Shown in pieces: positions 1-5,235 of a stretch of DNA of 6,736 nt. The notes under the pieces are model-generated. The model was not told the origin of the DNA, did not search any database, and saw nothing but the letters and a program-made list of their open reading frames with translations. The stretch is from CG-Epi1 sp964634895. Its GTDB lineage: Archaea; Thermoplasmatota; Poseidoniia; MGIII; CG-Epi1. A program made the position numbers and the translations under genes. The stretch is from NCBI GenBank assembly GCA_964634895.1, contig CAZWJS010000047.1, positions 1 to 6,736 of the forward strand. The letters run 5' to 3'. Positions within the stretch are counted from its first letter, which is position 1. Each line of letters begins with the position of its first letter.

Positions 1-315
1 GAAATATTCATGGTAGATGCTGCAGGGTCGCATCAAATTAGTTTAAAGAAAGATGATTCTAGGAAATTATACTCCGGCACGGTAGTGAATGTTGAACCAA
101 CAAGTGTTTCAAGAATAATCGGAAAACAAGGTTCTATGATTACAACCATTCGTGAAAAAACCAATACTCGAATTCAAATCGGGCAAAATGGCTTTATTTG
201 GATAGATGGAAAGGGCGGAGATATTGCAATGGCTCAGAAAGCCATTGAGATGATAGATCAGAGAACTACAACGAAGGGATTAACAAAAAAAATAGAAAAA
301 TTATTGGAGAAATAA
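1..315 (+). CDS. rrp4: Exosome RNA-binding subunit Rrp4 (3' part only)
   Basis: This is the C-terminal part of Rrp4, the S1/KH cap subunit of the archaeal exosome, which sits on the Rrp41/Rrp42 ring and guides RNA into the pore. The frame is open from base 1, so the gene begins outside the window; the ATG at position 10 is internal, not a real start. About 104 residues are visible, against roughly 230 in a whole Rrp4. The first ~30 look like the end of the S1 domain. They are followed by a KH domain with the GxxG loop GKQG (visible residues 41-44, bases 121-132) and the family-typical GQNGFIWIDG at about residues 61-70. The end is lysine-rich. The stop codon lies 1 nt before rrp41. Csl4, the alternative cap, lacks this KH domain, which supports Rrp4. 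Confidence 0.93.
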   Translation, partial: EIFMVDAAGSHQISLKKDDSRKLYSGTVVNVEPTSVSRIIGKQGSMITTIREKTNTRIQIGQNGFIWIDGKGGDIAMAQKAIEMIDQRTTTKGLTKKIEKLLEK

Positions 316-316
316 A

Positions 317-1039
317 ATGGCTGGCCAAACAGATATGGAATTAATAAAAAATGGAGTTCGTTTAGACGGAAGAAAACCGGATGAATTAAGAGAAATTAAA
401 ATCACCGCAGGAGTTCTGGACAATGCAGATGGTTCATGTTACTTGGAATGGGGGAACAACAAGATATATGCTGGTGTTTTCGGTCCAATGGAATGTCATC
501 CAAGGCACAAACAAAAAGCTGACAGAGCTATAGTTCAGGCTAGATACACAATGGCCCCTTTTAGTGTAAATGACAGAAAGAGGCCTGGTCTCGACCGGAG
601 ATCGACAGAAATATCTTACATTGTTTCTCAAGCTTTCGAGAAAGTAGTAATGGTTGAAGAATTTCCAAAGGCATCCATAAGAGTTGACATGCAAGTAGTA
701 GAAGCTCATGCTGGAACAAGATGTGCTGCAATGACTGCAGCATCAGTTGCACTTGCTGATGCCGGGATACCAATGAGAGATATGATTCCAGCCTGCGCTT
801 CTGGAAAAGTAAATGATGTTGTTGTTCTTGATTTAAACAAAGAAGAAGACAACTATGGTCAAGCGGATTTGCCCTTGGCTATTATACCAAGTACTGGTGA
901 AGTAGTATTATTACAACTAGATGGACACTTGACTCCTGATGAATTTGAACAAGCTATGGATCTAGCGACTAATGGATGTATGGATTTGTACAAAAAAATG
1001 CGTGAAGCTCTTGAAAATAAATATGGAGGTAGTGCATGA
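317..1039 (+). CDS. rrp41: Exosome catalytic subunit Rrp41 (RNase PH fold)
   Basis: Rrp41 is the active subunit of the archaeal exosome. With Rrp42 it forms a hexameric ring that degrades RNA 3' to 5' by phosphorolysis, releasing nucleoside diphosphates, and it can add A-rich tails in reverse. The 240 residues match the usual family length. Visible signatures are RLDGRKPDELR (15-25), the phosphate/RNA-binding stretch RKRPGLDRRS (87-96, with the Arg pair R94-R95), and the active-site region LDLNKEEDNYGQADLP (171-186), in which D178 and D184 are the expected acidic residues. The catalytic site therefore looks intact. The ATG is preceded by GGAG (306-309) with 7-nt spacing and lies 1 nt after the rrp4 stop. 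The 3' end overlaps rrp42 by 4 nt. Confidence 0.97.
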   Translation: MAGQTDMELIKNGVRLDGRKPDELREIKITAGVLDNADGSCYLEWGNNKIYAGVFGPMECHPRHKQKADRAIVQARYTMAPFSVNDRKRPGLDRRSTEISYIVSQAFEKVVMVEEFPKASIRVDMQVVEAHAGTRCAAMTAASVALADAGIPMRDMIPACASGKVNDVVVLDLNKEEDNYGQADLPLAIIPSTGEVVLLQLDGHLTPDEFEQAMDLATNGCMDLYKKMREALENKYGGSA

Positions 1040-1824
1040 GCAACGATAATGTCTCCAATTTGATGAGAGGTCATATGGAATCTCTTGCTAAGGATGGGAA
1101 GAGAGCAGATGGCCGCGGAATAAATGAATTTAGAAAAGTTGAAATTGAAACGGGAATGATTAACACTGCTGAAGGTTCTGCAATGGTAAATTTAGGAAAG
1201 ACAAAAGTTCTTTGTGGGATAAAAATGCTTATCGGAACGCCATACGGAGATTCACCCAAAAGTGGAACCATGACTACGTCTACTGAATTAGCGCCGCTAG
1301 CTGACCAATCATTTGATCCTGGCCCCCCTAGAGAACAATCAATAGAATTAGCGAGAGTTGTTGACAGAGGGATAAGAGAATCAAGGATGATTGATTTTGA
1401 ACAACTATGTATAGAAGAAGGCGAAAAAGTTTGGATGGTTTATATCGATTTGCATATTTTAGATAATAATGGGAATCTATTTGATTGCTGTACTCTGGCT
1501 GCTGCTGCTGCTTTATCTAATGCAAAGATTCCTAACGTTCAACACGGTATTGCAGACAAAGATGTTGATTTGCCCGTTACTTGTTGGCCAATTTCATGTA
1601 CATTTGGAAAACTTGGAGAATCGGTAATTATAGATCCAACCTCAGATGAAGAAGGTGTGATGGCTGCAAGATTCACCGTAGCACATGATGAAAACGGCAA
1701 CCTAAGAGCTGCACAGAAAGGAATGAACGGTGCATTTACTGATGCAGAGATTAGAGAAGCTGTTAAGACGGCAAGAGAGAGCGATAACGTTTTACGTGAG
1801 GCTCTAAAAGGTATATCCGGATGA
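1036..1824 (+). CDS. rrp42: Exosome non-catalytic ring subunit Rrp42
   Basis: Rrp42 is the structural RNase PH-like partner of Rrp41. It alternates with it in the hexameric ring and contributes to the RNA-binding surface, but has no active site of its own. The 262 residues are typical of Rrp42 and longer than Rrp41. Recognisable family stretches are KRADGRGINEFR (22-33), DPGPPREQSIELARVVDRG (94-112) and IDPTSDEEG near residue 200, which occupies the place of the Rrp41 catalytic acids. A run of alanines (LAAAAAL) is encoded partly by five GCT codons at 1498-1512. The start is well supported: GGAGGT (1025-1030) lies 5 nt before an ATG that overlaps the rrp41 stop as ATGA. The later in-frame ATGs at codons 10 and 14 are less likely starts. 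Confidence 0.96.
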   Translation: MSNDNVSNLMRGHMESLAKDGKRADGRGINEFRKVEIETGMINTAEGSAMVNLGKTKVLCGIKMLIGTPYGDSPKSGTMTTSTELAPLADQSFDPGPPREQSIELARVVDRGIRESRMIDFEQLCIEEGEKVWMVYIDLHILDNNGNLFDCCTLAAAAALSNAKIPNVQHGIADKDVDLPVTCWPISCTFGKLGESVIIDPTSDEEGVMAARFTVAHDENGNLRAAQKGMNGAFTDAEIREAVKTARESDNVLREALKGISG

Positions 1825-2048
1825 GTCAAGGTACAAAGAAAGTAGGTAGCACTGGTCGATTCGGAGCTAGATATGGGGTTTCTGTCAGAAGACGACTTGG
1901 GGCTGTAGAAAAAAAACAGCGCCAAAAATACGAATGTCCGGCTTGTTCAAAAATGAATGTTAAGCGTATATCTACTGGTATTTTTTCATGTAACAGCTGC
2001 GATTACCAATTCGCAAGTGGTGCATATTATCCTTCAAAGGAGGACTAA
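1821..2048 (+). CDS. rpl37ae: Large ribosomal subunit protein L37Ae (eL43)
   Basis: This small basic zinc-ribbon protein of the archaeal 50S subunit is shared with eukaryotes but absent from bacteria. The 75-residue protein has a basic N-terminal tail with the typical GSTGRFGARYG stretch (9-19). A zinc ribbon follows, with two CxxC pairs: C39-P-A-C42 and C57-N-S-C60. All four expected zinc ligands are present. The start overlaps the rrp42 stop as ATGA, with a modest AGGT (1809-1812) upstream, so translation is probably coupled to rrp42. Its stop directly abuts the rpoP start. The position between rrp42 and rpoP is the normal archaeal arrangement. Confidence 0.95.
   Translation: MSQGTKKVGSTGRFGARYGVSVRRRLGAVEKKQRQKYECPACSKMNVKRISTGIFSCNSCDYQFASGAYYPSKED
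2036..2043 (+). promoter_or_regulatory. Strong Shine-Dalgarno site of rpoP
   Basis: AAAGGAGG lies 5 nt before the ATG at 2049, inside the last codons of rpl37ae. It is the best anti-16S match in the window and fixes the start of the tiny rpoP gene. Confidence 0.8.
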
Positions 2049-2189
2049 ATGGTAAATTACAAGTGTGCATCTTGTGGAGCAAAATTGGACATGGACTTAG
2101 AAGTTCTAGGATTAACATGTCGAGTTTGCGGAGAAAAAATCTTTTACAAGATAAGACCATCAACTAAGAAAACTGTTATTTCTGATTAA
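2049..2189 (+). CDS. rpoP: DNA-directed RNA polymerase subunit P (Rpb12/Rpc10-like)
   Basis: This 46-codon gene is easily missed because of its size. RpoP is the small zinc-binding subunit of archaeal RNA polymerase, homologous to the eukaryotic Rpb12/Rpc10 subunit, and helps assembly and open-complex formation. The translation begins MVNYKCASCGAKLDMDLE and contains CxxC at C6-C9, a second CxxC at C24-C27, then GEKIFYKIRP (28-37), which matches the family's usual C-terminal pattern of an aromatic followed by K-x-R-P. The ATG follows the rpl37ae stop with no gap. It has the strongest Shine-Dalgarno sequence in the window, AAAGGAGG (2036-2043), 5 nt upstream. The stop codon shares one base with the pcc1 start (TAATG). 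Confidence 0.94.
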   Translation: MVNYKCASCGAKLDMDLEVLGLTCRVCGEKIFYKIRPSTKKTVISD

Positions 2190-2416
2190 TGAAAGCTCAA
2201 GTAAGCCTAAAAACTGGCAAAAATACTGAATCGATTGCTAAAGCTTTGATTGATGAGGCTAAAGAGGGATTACCAAGGGTAGATGTGGAAATACTTTCTG
2301 CTGGAGAAAAATTGAAAATATCGATAGAAGCTGAGGATTTTACAAGCTTGAGGGCTGCTTTAAATTCCTTCTTGGGATGGGCGTATTGTGCAGAAGGAGT
2401 AATAACTAATGGATGA
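2189..2416 (+). CDS. pcc1: KEOPS complex subunit Pcc1
   Basis: Pcc1 is the small dimerising subunit of the KEOPS complex (with Kae1, Bud32 and Cgi121), which makes the t6A modification at position 37 of ANN-decoding tRNAs. The 75-residue length suits the family. The C-terminal half carries the recognisable pattern of an acidic/aromatic stretch, LRAALNS and a helix (DFTSLRAALNSFLGWAY, about 51-67), preceded by a predicted strand (KLKISIEA). The ATG overlaps the rpoP stop by one base (TAATG) and has no clear Shine-Dalgarno sequence, so it is probably translated by re-initiation after rpoP. The 3' end overlaps pfdB by 8 nt. Identification rests on the short motif plus the common archaeal rpoP-pcc1-pfdB order, so it is good but not as certain as the exosome genes. 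Confidence 0.85.
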   Translation: MKAQVSLKTGKNTESIAKALIDEAKEGLPRVDVEILSAGEKLKISIEAEDFTSLRAALNSFLGWAYCAEGVITNG

Positions 2417-2789
2417 AATCACGCCAGAGAATGTGCAAGAGAAGATAAACCTTTTCCAACAGATGCAACAACAATCTCAAGCACTAACTCAACAAATCTC
2501 ACAGATTGACATCACAATAGCAGAAACTGAAAGAACTATAAGTGAATTAAAAGATACAGATCACAAAAATACAATTTATCGTGGAATTGGATCTGTTATG
2601 AAAAAAGTAGAGGATGTTGGGAAATTAAAAGAAGAACTTAATGAAGAAAAAGAAACTATGAAAATAAGAAATGATAGTTTAAAGAATCAAGTTAATGCAT
2701 TAAATACTCAAATAGAAGAGTTGCAAAAAAAATTGACACCTATCGTTCAAAATATGCAGCAAAACAACAAGAAAGATGCTACTAAATGA
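2409..2789 (+). CDS. pfdB: Prefoldin subunit beta
   Basis: The beta subunit of the archaeal prefoldin (GimC) chaperone forms, with the alpha subunit, a jellyfish-shaped hexamer that captures unfolded proteins with its coiled-coil tips and passes them to the thermosome. The 126 residues are of normal length. The protein is two long helices rich in Q, E, K and L (about 5-50 and 70-118). They are joined by the conserved hairpin region containing YRGIGSVMKKVEDVGKLKEEL (about 57-77). The glutamine-rich first helix and an Asn/Gln/Lys tail are visible. GAAGGAG (2393-2399) sits 9 nt before the ATG, inside pcc1. The gene overlaps pcc1 by 8 nt and the next gene by 14 nt. Confidence 0.94.
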   Translation: MDEITPENVQEKINLFQQMQQQSQALTQQISQIDITIAETERTISELKDTDHKNTIYRGIGSVMKKVEDVGKLKEELNEEKETMKIRNDSLKNQVNALNTQIEELQKKLTPIVQNMQQNNKKDATK

Positions 2790-3723
2790 AACTATTAAAA
2801 ACGCATTAAATGACAAATTACTATTAGTAGTTCATCATCATGCCGATGTAGATTCAGTTGGATCTGCTATAGCTCTTAAGACAATTTTTCCCAGCGCAAA
2901 AATTAGTGCTTCAGACGGAGTAAGTTCACATGGCCAAAATATTTCCAAAATTACTGAGCAACATATTGAATCTAAATTACCCGAAAAATGGGATGGAACT
3001 ATAATTGCATTAGATAGTCCAAATCCTGAGCACTGTGGACCTATACCTGAAGCAAAACAAATAATCGTTATAGATCACCATACTAAGATCGAAGGATGGC
3101 CTAAGGGAACTGAAATAATTCATCAACCTGAAAAAACTAGTACCGCTGAGATAATTTTAGAAGTTATTAATGAATTAGGGTTAAAAATTAATAAGATTTG
3201 TGCAACAGTGTTACTTGCTGCAATATACACAGATACTGGACAATTTAGACATGCTAAGAGAAGCACATTTAATGCTGCAAGTGAACTTTGTGATGCTGGG
3301 GCTGAACCGCAAGAAATTATTACCATGCTGGATCGAGAAAGGCCAATATCTCAAAAAATTACTTTCATGAAAGCGACCCAACGAATGAAATGGATGCAAA
3401 AAGGGAAATGGATAATTGCTACCAGTTTTGTTAATTCTTTTGAATCAGGAGCTGCAAGACTGCTGATTGTTCTCGGTGCAGATATAGCAATTGTTGCTTC
3501 AGGAAACAAAAAAGGTGAAATGAGATTATCTACAAGGGCATCAAACAGAATAGTAGCAAATGGATTTAACTTAACAACAATACTAGATTCTATAGCTAAT
3601 GAAAATGGAGGATCTGCTGGAGGGCATCCTGGTGCCGCAGGCTATAATGGCATTGGAGATCCTGAAGCAATAAGTGATTTCACAAGGCAAAAATGTATTT
3701 TGGAAATAAAGCAATTGCCTTAA
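2776..3723 (+). CDS. DHH/DHHA1 family phosphoesterase (NrnA/RecJ-like)
   Basis: This is a 315-residue soluble DHH-superfamily phosphoesterase. The metal-binding motifs are intact: HHHADVDSVGSA (20-31), DSPNP (D80), VIDHH (98-102) and YTDTGQFR (151-158). The C-terminal DHHA1 substrate-binding domain carries GGSAGGHPGAAG (278-289). Known relatives cleave Mn-dependently: nano-RNA and pAp (NrnA), ssDNA 5' ends (RecJ) or cyclic dinucleotides (GdpP). The length without N-terminal membrane or PAS domains, and the DTGxF motif, favour an NrnA-like oligonucleotide or pAp phosphatase; the exact substrate cannot be read from the sequence. The ATG overlaps the end of pfdB by 14 nt and has only a weak purine-rich stretch before it, so coupling to pfdB is likely. 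Its place in the exosome operon suggests RNA end-processing or clearance of exosome leftovers, which is inference. Confidence 0.88.
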   Translation: MLLNETIKNALNDKLLLVVHHHADVDSVGSAIALKTIFPSAKISASDGVSSHGQNISKITEQHIESKLPEKWDGTIIALDSPNPEHCGPIPEAKQIIVIDHHTKIEGWPKGTEIIHQPEKTSTAEIILEVINELGLKINKICATVLLAAIYTDTGQFRHAKRSTFNAASELCDAGAEPQEIITMLDRERPISQKITFMKATQRMKWMQKGKWIIATSFVNSFESGAARLLIVLGADIAIVASGNKKGEMRLSTRASNRIVANGFNLTTILDSIANENGGSAGGHPGAAGYNGIGDPEAISDFTRQKCILEIKQLP

Positions 3724-3749
3724 TGGGATATGTGCATAACCATTTGTGA
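3723..3749 (+). other. Eight-codon mini-reading frame bridging the DHH and PrsW genes
   Basis: An ATG shares its A with the stop codon of the DHH gene (TAATG) and opens a frame encoding MGYVHNHL. It ends in a TGA that overlaps the GTG start of the PrsW gene (GTGA, 3746-3749). It could hand terminating ribosomes from one gene to the next by re-initiation. It may equally be chance, since such short frames are common and no Shine-Dalgarno sequence is evident. Confidence 0.3.
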
Positions 3750-5083
3750 AGTATAAAGCTATTTTCAGAATTTACGGTTTGATTCTTGCCAATATGTTAT
3801 TAATTATGGGAGGACAATTAGGATATCTTTACCTTGTTGGACCAATCTCCATGGATGATGGGAGGCCAATGACTTTACCTGAAATACCTTTTTTAGGATT
3901 ACTAATCATAATATTGTTATTTGCTGGTGGACTTATTATAGCAGCCATACTTCAGAAAATGCCTAAGCCAATAAGGTATGTTTCCGTTAACAAAAAACCT
4001 TATTCAAAGAAAATTCAGAGAGAAGATGATCAAATTAGTACCCCCCAATATAGGCCATTCTATCCTGGCCAGTTTAGTAAAGAATCTGGTGATATATACT
4101 ATAATAAAGCAAATACTGATGAACAATTAAATTGGATTGATAAAAACGAAATACCTAGGAAACTTGAGAAGAAGATAGGAACTCTAGAAAAAAGAGAACT
4201 ACAACTCCCAAATTCAGGAGTTCTGTTTTTTGGATTTTTAATGTCCCTTGCTCTAGGGATTGCTTCTCTAGGTGAAAGAGGACCTTTTCTTTATTTATTT
4301 CCAATAGCATTTATTATTGCTTTTTCTTTTCCTGGACTAATTTGGATTAGTTATATTTATACTAGGAGTGTGACATCTCCAGAACCGCAAAGATTAGTGC
4401 TAATTGCTCTGACATGGGGTATGTTCTCAACCTTGCCGGCTAGTTTACTAAATGACGCTGGTGCTAGGCTTATCGATGTAAATCAAAATGCTCTACTAGG
4501 GAACGGAGAATTTGGACGAACTGAGTTGATTTTAGTATCTGTAATTGCTCCTTTTGTTGAAGAAATTCTGAAACCTATTGGTTTGTTTTTTGTTATTAAA
4601 AGACTTAAAACGCCATACGAAGGAGTCCTTTATGGGGTTGCATGTGGAATGGGCTTTGCCATAATTGAAAATTTATTATATGAATTATTTATCCTAATTT
4701 GGTATGGTTCAGATGCATGGACAATAAATGCATTTGTTAGAGGTATTGGATCAACTGTTTTACATGCTGTAGGACCTGCTGCAATAGGATATGCTATAGC
4801 ATTCTCAAAGCAAATGCAACGACCTTTGCGTAATTATCTGTTGTTAGCCTACCTTTTTGGATTTACAATGCATGCTTTTTGGAATGGATTTGCAACTATG
4901 TCATTTATGATGGAGGGAAAAACATGGGAATATATTTCTTATGTACTTTTATTTGCAATGATTATACTTTGCTTATTCTTCATTGTAAAAGCTCTAGAAT
5001 ATGGAAAAAAATATTCCAATATAGAATTAAATACAAATAGCTTTGAAGATGGCGGAGAAGAAGCAACAAATAGCGGTCACTAA
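3746..5083 (+). CDS. PrsW family intramembrane metalloprotease-like protein
   Basis: This is a 445-residue polytopic membrane protein with about ten helices (roughly 8-31, 47-69, 158-175, 180-205, 216-235, 259-283, 294-317, 332-351, 366-386 and 396-418). The PrsW signatures are present in order: VEEILK (271-276, the EExxK motif), IIEN (E308-N309), LH in VLHAVG (H340) and HAFWN (376-380). In the family these Glu and His residues form the metal-dependent active site in the membrane; bacterial PrsW cleaves anti-sigma factors. Substrates of archaeal members are not known to me. An unusual hydrophilic insert (70-157), rich in Lys, Tyr and Pro, separates helix 2 from helix 3. The start is a GTG; an in-frame TAA at 3737-3739 excludes a longer version, and the next ATG (3794) would cut helix 1. 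It lies 22 nt after the DHH gene, probably co-transcribed. Confidence 0.85.
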   Translation: MKYKAIFRIYGLILANMLLIMGGQLGYLYLVGPISMDDGRPMTLPEIPFLGLLIIILLFAGGLIIAAILQKMPKPIRYVSVNKKPYSKKIQREDDQISTPQYRPFYPGQFSKESGDIYYNKANTDEQLNWIDKNEIPRKLEKKIGTLEKRELQLPNSGVLFFGFLMSLALGIASLGERGPFLYLFPIAFIIAFSFPGLIWISYIYTRSVTSPEPQRLVLIALTWGMFSTLPASLLNDAGARLIDVNQNALLGNGEFGRTELILVSVIAPFVEEILKPIGLFFVIKRLKTPYEGVLYGVACGMGFAIIENLLYELFILIWYGSDAWTINAFVRGIGSTVLHAVGPAAIGYAIAFSKQMQRPLRNYLLLAYLFGFTMHAFWNGFATMSFMMEGKTWEYISYVLLFAMIILCLFFIVKALEYGKKYSNIELNTNSFEDGGEEATNSGH

Positions 5084-5095
5084 ATGCAACTAATA

Positions 5096-5214
5096 CCGTC
5101 CTTAGCTCAGACTGGCCAGAGCGGCCGGCTGTAGGGGTCTAACCCTTTTACCCGTGAGTACGGGAGGCCGCAGTTACCGGCAGGTCCCCGGTTCAAATCC
5201 GGGAGGACGGACCA
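5096..5214 (+). tRNA. tRNA-Tyr (anticodon GTA), intron-containing, CCA encoded
   Basis: The full cloverleaf can be drawn by hand. The acceptor stem CCGTCCT (5096-5102) pairs perfectly with AGGACGG (5204-5210). The D stem is GCTC/GAGC (5105-5108/5119-5122), with GG in the loop. The anticodon stem is GCCGG/CCGGC (5124-5128/5177-5181), and the T stem CCCGG/CCGGG (5187-5191/5199-5203) closes the loop TTCAAAT. The anticodon GTA is at 5131-5133. Discriminator A is 5211, followed by an encoded CCA (5212-5214). Exons are 5096-5134 and 5176-5214; the spliced RNA is 78 nt. The first pair is C1-G72, the known identity pair of archaeal and eukaryotic tRNA-Tyr. The gene starts only 12 nt after the PrsW stop codon, so its promoter lies inside that gene or it is cut from a longer transcript. 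Confidence 0.97.
5135..5175 (+). other. tRNA-Tyr intron (41 nt) with bulge-helix-bulge splice motif
   Basis: The intron sits after tRNA position 37, the canonical archaeal site. The junctions fold as a strict bulge-helix-bulge. The central 4-bp helix is CTGT (5129-5132) with GCAG (5170-5173), including one U-G pair. The 3-nt bulges are AGG (5133-5135) and TTA (5174-5176), each cut after its second base. The outer intron helix is GGTCT (5136-5140) with AGGCC (5165-5169). The intron interior holds a second hairpin, CCCGT-GAGT-ACGGG (5151-5164). The archaeal splicing endonuclease EndA would remove it. At 41 nt there is no room for a homing endonuclease or guide-RNA gene. Confidence 0.93.
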
Positions 5215-5235
5215 TTTTTCTAAAATAATTATTTA
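5215..5235 (+). terminator. T-rich terminator candidate and AT palindrome between convergent genes
   Basis: Directly after the tRNA CCA is TTTTT (5215-5219), the usual form of an archaeal terminator. It is followed by the perfect 12-bp palindrome AAATAATTATTT (5223-5234), which contains the TAA stop of the minus-strand transporter gene. The stretch is T-rich on both strands, so it could end transcription from both sides. No GC-rich hairpin is present. Confidence 0.45.

Noticed and set aside
434..773. Minus-strand open frames opposite rrp41
   Set aside because: They lie fully inside a well-supported exosome gene, show no recognisable domain or start signal, and look like antisense shadows.
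1498..1512. Five GCT repeats in rrp42
   Set aside because: In-frame alanine codons in a predicted helix; the run is too short to be treated as a microsatellite of interest.
1539..1925. Minus-strand open frame of 128 codons across the rrp42/rpl37ae junction
   Set aside because: Its translation is serine-rich and low in complexity, spans two certain genes in the opposite direction and has no family features.
1972..2163. Minus-strand open frame of 63 codons over rpoP
   Set aside because: It is antisense to the clear zinc-ribbon coding of rpl37ae and rpoP, so it is a shadow.
3123..3399. Minus-strand open frames inside the DHH gene
   Set aside because: They are antisense shadows of a gene with all catalytic motifs intact.
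3724..3745. Possible frameshift joining the mini-frame to the PrsW gene to give a longer N-terminus
   Set aside because: The GTG start already leaves a sensible short N-terminus before the first helix, and an in-frame stop sits just upstream; nothing requires a frameshift.
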